The notes: generated by a model not told the origin, from the sequence alone. Positions 37,701 to 46,577 are shown, numbered from the stretch's first letter. The stretch is DNA of 64,000 nt from Melioribacteraceae bacterium (GCA_019638015.1 JAHBUP010000001.1:2946424-3010423); one strand, 5' to 3'. Made by a program: numbers and translations.

Positions 37701-37916
37701 AACGAGGTTATAACCACCATCCTCACGTGATGTGGTACCATATTGTGTTCCTGAGGGCTGATGAACCGCTATAATGTTTGCACCTGGAAGAGCATCTCCT
37801 TTTTGATCTGATACTTTACCATTGAGGGACGCCGTTGTCTGTGAATATGTTAACTGAGTGCTGAACATAACAGCAAAGAACAATAGTAGTGAGAACAATT
37901 GTTTAACTTTGCTCAT
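34728..37916 (-). CDS. TonB-dependent receptor, Oar-like
   Basis: A signal peptide ends near TYSQT (residue 26). A carboxypeptidase-regulatory-like domain (about 29-112: SLNGKVSDQKGDALPGANI) is followed by a plug with VTVTAEKS and the FNNVQIDGTQYNDLFG segment, and then a large beta-barrel ending in an aromatic residue (IRYSF), as expected for BAM insertion. The 1062-residue length and the REFQVVIAPYDVRQSGFTGGGINA segment match the Oar subfamily of receptors, some of which are linked to export or uptake of proteins. There is no SusD partner. The cargo is unknown. A GGAG ribosome binding site precedes the start. Confidence 0.9.
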   Translation of the reverse strand: MSKVKQLFSLLLFFAVMFSTQLTYSQTTASLNGKVSDQKGDALPGANIIAVHQPSGTQYGTTSREDGGYNLVGLRVGGPYKVTVSFVGYVSQVEEGFRLELSQDLRINFTLVEQAVQLSGVTVTAEKSAVLSAGRTGAATSVSSKQIEEVPTLSRNFQSFAKLSPLFSGEGLSAAGRSNRFNNVQIDGTQYNDLFGLGSSGTPGGQTGTNPISLDAIREFQVVIAPYDVRQSGFTGGGINAITWSGTNKLSAAVYAYGRNESLVGKLESRPDVATFSDYQFGFRVGGPIMKDKLFFFVNGEQTINDRPVRNISLIDGFGGKTGAQLINEKVIPYANALKAKGMDAGSYEEFTREQPSTKLFLRFDYNLSQDHQLTLRHNFVDSYQDNMNGRGGTNQMSFDTYNYRIKNNTHSTVLQLNSRFGNNMSNELILGYTRIRDRRAGTANPSPEVEVRDGGFNMFAGPDRFSSANELDQDVIEITNNFSYYVGNHTFTIGTHNELYSFRNMFVRSFHGYYQYNSLADFTADKVAFYQRVYGKKDPSIAPSAEFSVAQLGFYIQDEWAVTPQFKVTYGMRVDVPTFPEAPEANPLLPANFPGYVTDKAPSGNLLWSPRVGFNWDVSGDRTTQLRGGLGIFTGRVPYVWISNNYGNSGTLLAEVRNRTSGVVLPFIANPYNQYFAGDKRVGTGILGDARTQSEVNIADPNLKMPQIMRFNLGMDNELPMGFIGTVEFIYSKTVNDMLYRKININPQVGRIAQLGSGFDGRPVYGGTNSGGGNFFDILEIYNTSGGYQYNLAFQVQRNVARGLSVNAAYTFGEAKDKNSVTSSQAVSQMRFNPIDISANAPALTTSNYEIRHRVFASLSYSYEFFKNAATTVSLFYNGQTGRPHSFIVLGDLNNDGFDQNDLFYIPRNESEILLGSIVSNQFVKATAAGTTYADLERFIQGNEYLRENRGKIAERNAATNPWSEYFDLKISQDIPDFWGLGAFQVSLDVYNVANLINSDWGKQESTSFDYQAVRLQGRITYEGRANTPVYSFTKPNNNSAYSISDISSRWAMQFGIRYSF

Positions 37917-38281
37917 ACTTTACTCCTAAATAAGTTATTGAATTATGAATTAAAATAAGATTTCTGCAAATAATTTTTACTGCGGGTATTTTATGGAGGT
38001 TGTGTGCCATAAACTTTGTACGAAAAGGCAATTTCTTATCCTTATTGAATTTAATTTTTTCGTTTGGGACTTGGAGATTATTTTTTGCCCATGTGAAGAT
38101 ATGAAAATCTATCTTTTGTCAAAAGAATTTATTCATTAATTAAATATTACTTTTACTTTAAAATTGAATTTTTGTGAACAGCTCAAAAAATGCCAATTTC
38201 CTCCCCCCCTTTTGGAGCCAAATTTAATAAAAAGGATGTTAATCGAGTTTACTATATTTGTCATTCAAAAATGAGCCAGGT
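37917..38281. other. Intergenic region with divergent promoters
   Basis: About 365 bases separate the divergent Oar-like receptor and phosphodiesterase genes. I see no gene or repeat in it. The right end holds TATATTTG at 38253; the left end holds the GGAG ribosome binding site of the receptor gene. The length would allow a long leader for the receptor mRNA, but no recognisable riboswitch is visible. Confidence 0.5.
38253..38260 (+). promoter_or_regulatory. Candidate -10/-7 element of the phosphodiesterase gene
   Basis: TATATTTG lies 22 bases before the ATG at 38282. The element covers the in-frame TTG at 38258, which argues against TTG as the start codon. The same octamer is found in the lon promoter. 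Confidence 0.45.
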
Positions 38282-39487
38282 ATGAAAATAAAAACTGTTG
38301 CAGTCCTTTTGATTTTGCTGCCAATCCTCCTTTTTTCTCAAAAAAATCCCTATGTAATTTTAGTTTCTTTTGATGGATTTAGATGGGATTACTTAAATAG
38401 AGATCTAACTCCAAATCTTGAAAAAGTTAGAAATGATGGGGTTTCCGCACTTTCATTACGCCCAGCTTTCCCCTCAAAAACTTTCCCAAATCATCTTTCT
38501 ATAATAACTGGAATGTACCCGGTAAATCATGGTATTATCGCAAATACTATTTATGATTCAAATCGTGATCGCCTCTACAAATTAAGCGATTCAAATGAGG
38601 TAAGAAATCCTTACTGGTATCAGGGAGAAGCATTCTGGGAAACAGCCGAGCGCCATGGGGTAAAAACCGCAAGCTTTTATTGGCCAGGTTCAGAAGTTAC
38701 ACTTGGTTACAGAAGACCTTCATATCATAAAAATTACAAGCATACTTACCCCTACGAAGAAAGAATTGATGGAGTTATTGAGTGGCTGCAATTACCGGCT
38801 CAAGATAGACCCCATTTTATTACACTTTATATGCATGAAACCGACGATTTTGGACATCACTTCGGGCCAAATCATGAAGAAATAAATAAGGCAATAAAAA
38901 GATTGGATGATATGGCTGGATTACTGCTTGAAAAACTTTCTAGTATTGGGATGAAAGATAGTGTAAATGTAATTTTTGTTTCAGATCATGGCATGACCGA
39001 TGTTTCCAAGGACCGTTTTATAAATATTGAAAAATTGATCCCAGACTATAAATGTCGTTTTGAAGATGAGGGACCGATTCTTCAAATTTTTCCTCCAGAT
39101 GGAAAAATAGAAAGTGTGTATGATATACTTAAAGCTGAAGAGAAAAATTTCAAAGTATATTTAAAGGAAGATTTACCAGAGTTTTTTCATTATAAAAACC
39201 ACAGACTGATCGCTCCAATAATTTGTATAGCTGATATGGGATGGACACTCCATTCTAATAGGGTACCAAGATGGAAAAATGATTCGGGGGGAAATCATGG
39301 GTACGATAATAATCATATTGATATGCATGGGATATTTTTGGCAACCGGTCCCAATTTTAAGTCAGGTTATAAAACCGGTACATTGTGGAATGTAGACATC
39401 TATCCGCTTCTCTGTAAAATTTTTGATATCTATCCCCGCTCCAACATTGATGGAAAAGCAGAACGCATTGAATTCATTTTAAAGTAA
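38282..39487 (+). CDS. Exported nucleotide pyrophosphatase/phosphodiesterase (NPP family)
   Basis: With the ATG at 38282 the protein has 401 residues and an N-terminal signal peptide (about 1-20). It belongs to the alkaline-phosphatase superfamily, NPP branch. The metal ligand D31 is in SFDGFRWDY, the threonine nucleophile T67 is in PSKTFPNHLSIITG, and further metal sites are HETDDFGHHFGP, SDHGMTD and GGNHGYDN. These enzymes hydrolyse phosphodiester or pyrophosphate bonds of nucleotides or lipids outside the cytoplasm. A longer frame starting with TTG at 38258 is rejected. The downstream M16 gene begins 9 bases later. Confidence 0.9.
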   Translation: MKIKTVAVLLILLPILLFSQKNPYVILVSFDGFRWDYLNRDLTPNLEKVRNDGVSALSLRPAFPSKTFPNHLSIITGMYPVNHGIIANTIYDSNRDRLYKLSDSNEVRNPYWYQGEAFWETAERHGVKTASFYWPGSEVTLGYRRPSYHKNYKHTYPYEERIDGVIEWLQLPAQDRPHFITLYMHETDDFGHHFGPNHEEINKAIKRLDDMAGLLLEKLSSIGMKDSVNVIFVSDHGMTDVSKDRFINIEKLIPDYKCRFEDEGPILQIFPPDGKIESVYDILKAEEKNFKVYLKEDLPEFFHYKNHRLIAPIICIADMGWTLHSNRVPRWKNDSGGNHGYDNNHIDMHGIFLATGPNFKSGYKTGTLWNVDIYPLLCKIFDIYPRSNIDGKAERIEFILK

Positions 39488-39496
39488 AGGAAATTT

Positions 39497-40780
39497 GTGG
39501 CAAAAGATATTTTAAAAATTAATTACGAAAAATATAATCTCTCCAATGGTTTAGAGGTTATTCTTTATCCCGATAAAAGTCAGCCCCTTGCAGCTGTCAA
39601 TATCTGGTACAAAGTTGGATCTGCTAATGAGAAAAAAAACAAAACTGGTTTTGCTCATTTGTTCGAACATATGATGTTCCAGGGTTCTGAGAATGTTCCG
39701 AAGGAGGGGCACTTCCGCTACATTCAAGAGGCAGGCGGTAATTTGAACGGCTCCACCTCAATTGATAGAACAAATTATTATGAAACACTTCCGGCTAATT
39801 CACTTGAACTGGCGTTATGGCTCGAATCGGATAGAATGGGATTTATGCTCGGTGGCTTAACTCAAGAAAAATTGGATAACCAAAAAGGTGTAGTAATGAA
39901 TGAAAGGCGGCAAAGATATGATAATCAGCCATATGGCCGCGCTTGGGAATTACTTTTTTCTAACCTTTTTCCGGAAGATCATCCCTATCATTGGCCAACT
40001 ATTGGGTGGATGAAAGATATAGAAAGTTTTGAATTAAATGAGGTTCGTTCATTTTTTCAAACATATTACTCTCCAAATAATTCATCATTAGTTATCGCGG
40101 GAAATTTTGAATTAGAAAAAGTTAAAATTTTGGTAGAGAAATATTTTGGTGAGTTTTCCGCTGCTCAAGTTCCACAGCAGCCAACTACCCCCGGCTTTTT
40201 ACTTGATAAAGTGAAGCAGATAACTCACGAAGATAATGTTCAATTATCGCGTATTTATTTTGTATGGAAAGGTGTTAAAGCTTATGATAAGTCTGATGCG
40301 GCACTCGATGTACTAGCCTACATTCTCTCATCAACAAAAAATTCACGCTTACATAAAAGTTTGGTTTTCGATAAACAGATTGCTCACGATGTGTCGGCAT
40401 TCAATTATTCCGCGAAATTAGATGGTTCATTTATTATTTACTCTACTGCCAAACCTCAGACTAAATTAGATACAATTCGTGAAGAAATTTTTATTCTAAT
40501 CAATGAAATTGCTGAAAAAGGGATTAGTGATGATGAATTAGTCAGAGCTAAAAATTCGCTTCGCTCTTCATTTATTTATTCACTCCAAAAAATTGATACA
40601 ATTGCCGATCAACTCAATCACTATAACTTTTATCTTGGTGAACCAGATTCACTAATCTTCGATCTCAGCCGTTATGAAAATGTTACTGTTGAGCAGATAA
40701 AAAATGCGGCTAAAGAATTCTTAGCAAATAAATATGTTGAATTAAAAATTATCCCAAAGAACTCAGCAAATGATAAATAG
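39497..40780 (+). CDS. M16-family zinc peptidase, catalytic subunit
   Basis: The 427-residue protein has the inverted zinc motif HLFEH (H54, E57, H58) and the downstream glutamate region VVMNERRQRYDN typical of M16 peptidases. The N-terminal VNIWYKVGSANEKKNKTGFAHL and the later NSRLHKSL segments are also family features. It lacks an obvious signal peptide, so a cytoplasmic location is predicted. The start is GTG with AAAGGA upstream. It overlaps the next gene by 11 bases; the two are expected to form a heterodimer as in the mitochondrial processing peptidase and bacterial two-subunit M16B enzymes. Confidence 0.92.
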   Translation: MAKDILKINYEKYNLSNGLEVILYPDKSQPLAAVNIWYKVGSANEKKNKTGFAHLFEHMMFQGSENVPKEGHFRYIQEAGGNLNGSTSIDRTNYYETLPANSLELALWLESDRMGFMLGGLTQEKLDNQKGVVMNERRQRYDNQPYGRAWELLFSNLFPEDHPYHWPTIGWMKDIESFELNEVRSFFQTYYSPNNSSLVIAGNFELEKVKILVEKYFGEFSAAQVPQQPTTPGFLLDKVKQITHEDNVQLSRIYFVWKGVKAYDKSDAALDVLAYILSSTKNSRLHKSLVFDKQIAHDVSAFNYSAKLDGSFIIYSTAKPQTKLDTIREEIFILINEIAEKGISDDELVRAKNSLRSSFIYSLQKIDTIADQLNHYNFYLGEPDSLIFDLSRYENVTVEQIKNAAKEFLANKYVELKIIPKNSANDK

Positions 40781-42131
40781 AAAATTTCCACCGACCTCAG
40801 GTATAGCAATACCATTTGAAAGACCAAATATACAACGCTTCAAGATGGGCGATTCATTGGAGATATTGCATGTTCAAAAAAATAATCTTCCAATTATATA
40901 TTCTGAATTGATCATTGACTCGGGCAGCAAATTTGATTTAAAGAACCTTGGCGGGACTTCGAACCTCACTTCATTATTAATTGATGAGGGCGCGGCAGAG
41001 TATGATTCGCTTCAGATGAGTGAACAATTTGAGAAGCTGGGAACTGTGTTTCAAGTTTCGGCAGATACCGATACTATGAATTTTTCGATACTGTCACTTT
41101 CAGAATATTACGAAAGATCCTTAGAATTACTCTCCAAAATTTTATTTGAACCTAGATTTTCTCAACAAGATTTTGATCGAGAAAAGAAAAAAGTGCTTGA
41201 CAAAATTACCCAGTTAAAAGATAATCCCTCATATACCGCTTCAACAGTTTTCGAGAAAATAATTTTCAAGGATTCCTTTTACGAATTACCCGAGATCGGG
41301 TATTACAATTCTGTAAAGAATATAGATAGAAAAGATGTAATAAATTTTTATGAAAATAGAATTATAAATAATAAGATGATTCTTATTGTAGTGGGTAACG
41401 TTGAGAAATTGAAATTAGAGTCATTAGTTAATACATACTTCGCCGGTAAATACAAAACCGTCATTTCCTCTTCTACTTTGAACGATATCTTTCTCCCCTC
41501 CCCAATGAACAAATTTTATTTGATTCACAAGAAAGATTCAACTCAGAGTGAGATACGAATTGGGCATTCATCATTTAAACGAAACTCAATTGATTACCCC
41601 GCCTCTAAAATTATGAATACAATTTTAGGTGGGCAATTTTCGAGTCGTATCAATTTAAACTTGCGAGAAAAAAGAGGGATTACTTATGGAGCCACGTCAT
41701 CATTTCAGTTTTATATAAATACAGGATGGTTTGAAATTTCGACATCGGTTAACGTGGATAACACAGGTGAGGCAATCACTGAAATATATAAGGAAATCAA
41801 AGGAATTAGGGAGTCAATACTGGATTCGGAAATTGAATTTGCTAAATCAACAATAATAAAACAATTCCCCTCCCGGTTCGAAACATATTCTCAAATTGCT
41901 CGCAATATTGAAACAGTAGTTCTTCACTCGCTACAATTCAGTGATCTGTTTGAACACCCTGATCAGATAGCTGATACTAAAAATGATGATGTAAGAAGCG
42001 CGGCACAAAAACATATTAAACCGGATGAGGCTGTTGTTGTAATTGTTGGTGACCGATCAAAGGTATTGCCGCAATTGGGGGTCATTTCAGATAGTATTAT
42101 CGAGCTTACTGAAGAAGGCGAACTGTTGTAA
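40770..42131 (+). CDS. M16-family peptidase-like protein, non-catalytic subunit
   Basis: The 453-residue protein is homologous in layout to the preceding gene, but the HxxEH site is missing: the corresponding helix reads GGTSNLTSLLIDEGA. It keeps the substrate-binding R/Y region LNLREKRGITYGATS near residue 295 that non-catalytic partners supply. It therefore probably complements the catalytic subunit in a heterodimer. The start codon overlaps the end of the upstream gene (ATGATAAATAG), giving translational coupling. There is no signal peptide. Confidence 0.9.
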   Translation: MINRKFPPTSGIAIPFERPNIQRFKMGDSLEILHVQKNNLPIIYSELIIDSGSKFDLKNLGGTSNLTSLLIDEGAAEYDSLQMSEQFEKLGTVFQVSADTDTMNFSILSLSEYYERSLELLSKILFEPRFSQQDFDREKKKVLDKITQLKDNPSYTASTVFEKIIFKDSFYELPEIGYYNSVKNIDRKDVINFYENRIINNKMILIVVGNVEKLKLESLVNTYFAGKYKTVISSSTLNDIFLPSPMNKFYLIHKKDSTQSEIRIGHSSFKRNSIDYPASKIMNTILGGQFSSRINLNLREKRGITYGATSSFQFYINTGWFEISTSVNVDNTGEAITEIYKEIKGIRESILDSEIEFAKSTIIKQFPSRFETYSQIARNIETVVLHSLQFSDLFEHPDQIADTKNDDVRSAAQKHIKPDEAVVVIVGDRSKVLPQLGVISDSIIELTEEGELL

Positions 42132-42146
42132 AATTAAAACTATAAT

Positions 42147-43151
42147 TTACATTCTAGGAACTGCAATTATTTTACCCCCTTTCTTCCGAAATTTATTTAC
42201 TTCCGGTTCCAGTTTGATAAAATTTTCAAATCCCGTTAAAATGATTTTCTCTCTAGTACCGCTGGTATCTGAGCTAAAGAAGAGAAATCTTGAGATGAGT
42301 TCCGATTCCTGGTCATTCCTTAAATCAATTAATTTTTTTGTACTCACAAGTTCTCTATTACCTATTTGAAACTGTTTTTCAACAAAATTATAGATGGCAG
42401 AATTATATAATTTCGATTCATTGTCAACAGTTATAAGTTTAGCCTTGTTAAACTGACTTAAAATTGAAGATACAGAGCGCTTTAATAATTCCGGCTGATG
42501 CCCAGTTTCAAGCCGAAATTGCTTTTCATCATTATCATCATCCAAAACCACACAATACTCTTTATAATAATTTTTCAGGGTATCGGCTTTAATTCTATTC
42601 TCAGCATTCGGTACCACCATAGCGGAAAGAGGATAATGGGAAGCTAAAAATTTTTGATAATCGGATGCACCAAGTTTAAAAGCGTCACTTATAATAAACG
42701 CAATTTTATTTTTATCTCTATTCAGAGATTCATCCGGCATAAAAACAGCATGAAGTTTTAAGATCTCATTAGTGTAAATTTTTATTTCAGTTAATCCAAA
42801 AATCTTTTTTTCATTACATACAAAAGCTGTGATATCATTAACGATAACTTTTTTAATATCCTTTATTATCATGGGAATTGGTACATCGGTGGGAATTTTT
42901 ACTTCAAAGACATTTTGGATACTATCTTCCAGTGATGATTTATTCTTTTTTGCGGTAATCCAAAAAGCATTAATGCCATAGTCATCGAGCACACTGTAAA
43001 ATACATTCTCGATTTTCGCGCGCGATATTTCACTGCTAATCTTTTCAGATTCAGAAGGTGTTGTGAATTTATCAACCAACAAATTCACAATCAAAAGAAC
43101 CGTTGAAATGATAAATAAATTTATAATTAGTTTTGTTTTTGGATTTGTCAC
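42147..43151 (-). CDS. Membrane-anchored protein, possibly divergent polysaccharide deacetylase-like
   Basis: The 334-residue protein has one N-terminal hydrophobic helix (about 7-26). The middle and C-terminal part has alternating strands and helices, including KIAFIISDAFKLGASDY followed by YPLSAMVVPNAEN. This is reminiscent of the divergent polysaccharide deacetylase (YibQ) family, where IVIDDLG leads into FAVLP. The metal-binding aspartate/histidine residues of true deacetylases are not obvious, so activity is doubtful. The start is GTG. It converges with the M16 pair and lies 22 bases downstream of the crotonase gene on the same strand. Confidence 0.5.
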   Translation of the reverse strand: MTNPKTKLIINLFIISTVLLIVNLLVDKFTTPSESEKISSEISRAKIENVFYSVLDDYGINAFWITAKKNKSSLEDSIQNVFEVKIPTDVPIPMIIKDIKKVIVNDITAFVCNEKKIFGLTEIKIYTNEILKLHAVFMPDESLNRDKNKIAFIISDAFKLGASDYQKFLASHYPLSAMVVPNAENRIKADTLKNYYKEYCVVLDDDNDEKQFRLETGHQPELLKRSVSSILSQFNKAKLITVDNESKLYNSAIYNFVEKQFQIGNRELVSTKKLIDLRNDQESELISRFLFFSSDTSGTREKIILTGFENFIKLEPEVNKFRKKGGKIIAVPRM

Positions 43152-43173
43152 AAGTAAGAAAATTTTAATGATA

Positions 43174-43956
43174 TCATTTATTCAAAAAAATAGGATTTCT
43201 TTTTTCTAAAAAAGCAGTTGTCCCTTCAACAAAATCTTGGCTTCCGGCACACATAGCAAATAAAGTTGATTCCAAATTTTGTCCTTCACTTAAACCAAGG
43301 TTTGAACTCTCCACTATTGCGTTTAATGCCATACGTACAGCTTTGGTACCTTTAGAATTTATTTTTTGGCAAAGCTCTTTTGCCTTTTGAAGAAGCTGGT
43401 TTTGCGGATAAATTTTATTTACCAAACTAATTTTTAGTGCTTCATCCGCGCTAATAATATCTCCAGTAAGAATTAACTCGGATGCAATTCCGGTACCGCA
43501 AAGTTTGGCAAATCTTTGTGTACCTCCATAACCTGGAATTATTCCAAGATTTACTTCTGGTTGACCAAATTTTGCATTCTCAGAAGCGATTCTGATGTGG
43601 CATGCGAGAGCTAATTCGCAACCGCCCCCTAGGGCAAATCCATTAACAGCGGCAATTACAGGTTTACCGTTTTTCTCGATTAAGTTAAAAACCGACTGAC
43701 CAAATTCAGAGAACTTTTTTGCACTGTTAAGATTAAGCTTACTCAATTCTGATATATCCGCTCCGGCGACAAATGCTTTTTCGCCAGATCCGGTAATTAT
43801 GGAAGAATAGATTGTGTCATCTTCTTTTATTTCTCTAAAACAACTCTCCAGCTCATTTAATGTTTCATAATTTAATGCGTTTAATTTATCGGGCCGATTT
43901 ATTTTTACAATCGCAATTTTATCCTCGATCTCAACAATCAAATTTTTATAGTTCAT
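43174..43956 (-). CDS. Enoyl-CoA hydratase/isomerase family protein
   Basis: The 260-residue crotonase-fold protein keeps both catalytic glutamates of the hydratase: E114 in GGGCELALAC and E134 in GQPEVNLGIIPGYGGTQR, with the oxyanion-hole segment AGADISEL near residue 65. It most likely hydrates short-chain enoyl-CoA, for example crotonyl-CoA. No other beta-oxidation or butyrate gene is adjacent, so the pathway is unknown. It is on the minus strand with the barrel-protein gene ending upstream 8 bases away. Confidence 0.9.
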   Translation of the reverse strand: MNYKNLIVEIEDKIAIVKINRPDKLNALNYETLNELESCFREIKEDDTIYSSIITGSGEKAFVAGADISELSKLNLNSAKKFSEFGQSVFNLIEKNGKPVIAAVNGFALGGGCELALACHIRIASENAKFGQPEVNLGIIPGYGGTQRFAKLCGTGIASELILTGDIISADEALKISLVNKIYPQNQLLQKAKELCQKINSKGTKAVRMALNAIVESSNLGLSEGQNLESTLFAMCAGSQDFVEGTTAFLEKRNPIFLNK

Positions 43957-43964
43957 ATTTATTC

Positions 43965-44549
43965 CTAAAATTTTACAAAAATTGGAATATTAACCCGGAG
44001 GTTAAAAGAGATATACTCATTTCTGGGCAGTCGGTGATAATAGGTAATAACATCTAACATAAACATTGAGAATCCGCCACCCACATGATAACCGAACTTT
44101 GAAATATTCTCTACATAATTGTTTCTTCCGGAACCAGGTTTAAATTCATTCCACATTTCCTGGTAATTATATTCTACTCCAAAATCTAAAATGGGCATAA
44201 GGAGCATAATATTTTCAACCAATGGTTTGAAGTAATACCTTACTCCTCCCGCAACAATCAGAACATCTGATGAATAAGAAGCATATGCAGAAGTTTTATA
44301 GAAGCCCTGCTTACCGGGATAATGCTGATATCCCAGCATTCCATATATGAATAATGGCATATATTCATTATCAGAATAGGAAACTACTATATCTGCACCA
44401 ACACCGATTTTTAATTTATCAGACATTTCGAAAATTGGGAAACGGGGACCAACCTCAACTCCCATAAATAGACCTTTAACCTCTCCGAATTTAAATTGAG
44501 CCGCCAGATTACCAGTTAGAAATATTATGATCAGAATAATTTTTTTCAT
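43965..44549 (-). CDS. Putative outer-membrane beta-barrel protein
   Basis: The 194-residue protein has a signal peptide (about 1-17) followed by repeated amphipathic strands with aromatic girdles such as LFMGVEVGPRFPIFEM and GYHVGGGFSMFMLDVITYYHRL. It ends in phenylalanine (NIPIFVKF), as outer-membrane barrels often do. I recognise no specific family. Its stop is 8 bases before the crotonase start and its start abuts the DUF2231 gene end, so the genes form a compact run. Confidence 0.6.
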   Translation of the reverse strand: MKKIILIIIFLTGNLAAQFKFGEVKGLFMGVEVGPRFPIFEMSDKLKIGVGADIVVSYSDNEYMPLFIYGMLGYQHYPGKQGFYKTSAYASYSSDVLIVAGGVRYYFKPLVENIMLLMPILDFGVEYNYQEMWNEFKPGSGRNNYVENISKFGYHVGGGFSMFMLDVITYYHRLPRNEYISFNLRVNIPIFVKF

Positions 44550-45005
44550 CTATTTGCCAAATAAGTCTGTTCCCAATCCAAATTTATAAACAAGTTCTCC
44601 TCCGTAATGGCCAGTCAAAAATATCAAAATGGCTCCTACAAATCCTAAAAATATAAGTAGCAACTTAAAATTTGTTTTTAACTTCTTTTTTATAACTAAA
44701 TATATTTTTATGAAAAATAATCCTGTAAAATAGAATAAGCTGATTGTGGCAAATTGTTCATGTTCATTTATTATACTTACAGCGTTTTGAATCTCTGTAT
44801 TATTTTTATACACTTCAAAAGCTTGATTTCCTGTCAAGACAGCGATTAAGGAAAAAAAAATCCCCAACCCAAGCAGTATGGTCGATGCTTTCTGAATATA
44901 CTCTTTCTTCGTAATCAGTCCGGCAACTTCAAACAAAAAATAAACACTCAAAAAAGCTATCGGGAAATGAACTACAAATCGGTGATATTGAGCCAAAAAT
45001 TCCAT
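44550..45005 (-). CDS. DUF2231-like membrane protein
   Basis: With the ATG at 45005 the protein has 151 residues and starts MEFLAQYHRFVVHFPIAFLS. The HFPIAF phrase and four hydrophobic helices fit the DUF2231 family of predicted membrane proteins. A longer frame beginning at 45059 would overlap the SDR gene end by 26 bases and adds polar residues without family similarity, so it is not favoured. Function unknown; a link of DUF2231 proteins with haem or copper proteins has been suggested by context in other genomes but nothing here supports it directly. Confidence 0.72.
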   Translation of the reverse strand: MEFLAQYHRFVVHFPIAFLSVYFLFEVAGLITKKEYIQKASTILLGLGIFFSLIAVLTGNQAFEVYKNNTEIQNAVSIINEHEQFATISLFYFTGLFFIKIYLVIKKKLKTNFKLLLIFLGFVGAILIFLTGHYGGELVYKFGLGTDLFGK

Positions 45006-45033
45006 TTTATACTTTCTAAAAATATTATAAAAA

Positions 45034-45783
45034 CTATCCGCAGAGGACACTTCCCCCATTCACATTTAAGATTTCGCCATTGATGTGGCGTGCCAAATCG
45101 GAAGCCAAAAATAATACCGGTCCGGCAATATCTTCCGAAGAGGCAATTCTACCAACCGGTATTCCCTTTCTTATTTCTTCTTTGTATTTCTCATCGGTAA
45201 ATACGCCATTATTAAGTTCAGTTTCAACCCAGCCGGGGGCAACGGAATTTACTGTAATATTAAAAGGAGCTAATTCAACCGCTAATGATTTTGTAAATGA
45301 AATCATGCCTCCTTTAGAAGCGGCATAGTGTGAATGAAAAGCTTCTCCTCGTTGTCCCGCCGTAGATGTTATTAATATCATTCTTCCAAACATATTTTTT
45401 TTCATTATTGGCGAACATGCTTTACAAAATAGAAAAGTTGAAGTAAGATTTATATTTATTAATTCATTCCAGTGATCGAGCGTCATAGTTTCTAAAGTGC
45501 CATCATTCCAAATTCCAGCGTTATGAATTAATACATCGATCTTTCCAAACAATTTTTCTGTTTTAATTATTACATCATTGATTTCGCTTTCTGATTCCAT
45601 ATCAACTTTAAATGATTTTACACTACCCGGAAATTCATTTTCAATTTTTTGAGCTCGCTCCACCGCGCTTTTATAAGTAAAAACAACCTTCGAATTTGCT
45701 CGCGCAAATAATTTAACGCAGGCTTCACCAATCCCTCTCGAGCCACCTGTGATCAAGGTAACTTTGCCAGATAAATCAATCAT
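45034..45783 (-). CDS. Short-chain dehydrogenase/reductase (FabG-like)
   Basis: The 249-residue Rossmann protein has the NAD(P)-binding TGGSRGIG (13-20), NAG in the middle, and the catalytic set S in ITSTAG and YxxxK in YAASKGG. The late segment VNSVAPGWVETEL is typical of 3-oxoacyl-ACP reductases and related SDRs. Without other fatty-acid genes alongside, its substrate is uncertain. AGGAG precedes the start. It is the first gene of the short minus-strand run to the barrel protein. Confidence 0.88.
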   Translation of the reverse strand: MIDLSGKVTLITGGSRGIGEACVKLFARANSKVVFTYKSAVERAQKIENEFPGSVKSFKVDMESESEINDVIIKTEKLFGKIDVLIHNAGIWNDGTLETMTLDHWNELININLTSTFLFCKACSPIMKKNMFGRMILITSTAGQRGEAFHSHYAASKGGMISFTKSLAVELAPFNITVNSVAPGWVETELNNGVFTDEKYKEEIRKGIPVGRIASSEDIAGPVLFLASDLARHINGEILNVNGGSVLCG

Positions 45784-45845
45784 TTATTTCTCCTAACTAA
45801 TATTAAACATAAATTTTGCCTTCACTGCAATTCATTTAACAATTA

Positions 45846-46577
45846 TTAATAACGGACTTTGAATAAGAATAAGCCCTTTGCGGGAGCGGCTTCGTGCGCG
45901 ACTTCCCGATCTTTAGCATCGATAATTGATTGAATATAATTTTCACCAAGATCATGCTTTATTGCGTAAAGTAATGTACCTACAATAGCTCTCACCATAC
46001 CATGTAAGTAGCGGTCGGCTTTAATATAAAACCAGGAAATTTGATTTCCCTTATGCCAATGGATTTCATAAACTTCGCAAAATTTATTTTTTATCTCATC
46101 ATTTTTTTTTGCGAAGGATGAAAAATCATGTTTCCCTATTAATATTTTGCTAAGATTATTCAGCTTGGAAATATCAACATCTTGAAACCATCTCAACTCA
46201 TAAGAATATTTATAATAAAAAGGAGATTTACCAGTGGAGATTAGATATAAATATGCTCTGCTTTTGGCATCGAATCGTGAATGGAACGATTCATCAACTT
46301 TAGAAATATTAGAAACTGAAATATCCTTTGGAAGAATTGAATTGAGTGAGTATTGAAATTTTGCGAGATCAAGGTTTTGGTTTGATTTAAAATTTGCTGT
46401 CTGCCCAACCGAATGAACACCGGTATCTGTCCTGCCGGAACCAATCAAATTAATTTTCTCCTTAACCAGCAAGTCAATAGATTCTGAAACTTTTTGCTGA
46501 ACCGAAACCGCTCCATTTTGAATTTGCCATCCGGAGTACTCGGTTCCATCATATTGAATAAGTAATTTGTAGTTCAT
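45846..46577 (-). CDS. truA: tRNA pseudouridine(38-40) synthase
   Basis: TruA converts uridines 38-40 of the tRNA anticodon arm to pseudouridine. The catalytic aspartate D51 is in GSGRTDTGVHS, and FHSRFDAKSRAYLY and FLHGMVR-like YLHGMVRAIVGTLL are conserved family segments. The 243-residue length is usual. It is divergent from the SusC gene and separated from the SDR gene by 62 bases. Confidence 0.95.
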   Translation of the reverse strand: MNYKLLIQYDGTEYSGWQIQNGAVSVQQKVSESIDLLVKEKINLIGSGRTDTGVHSVGQTANFKSNQNLDLAKFQYSLNSILPKDISVSNISKVDESFHSRFDAKSRAYLYLISTGKSPFYYKYSYELRWFQDVDISKLNNLSKILIGKHDFSSFAKKNDEIKNKFCEVYEIHWHKGNQISWFYIKADRYLHGMVRAIVGTLLYAIKHDLGENYIQSIIDAKDREVAHEAAPAKGLFLFKVRY

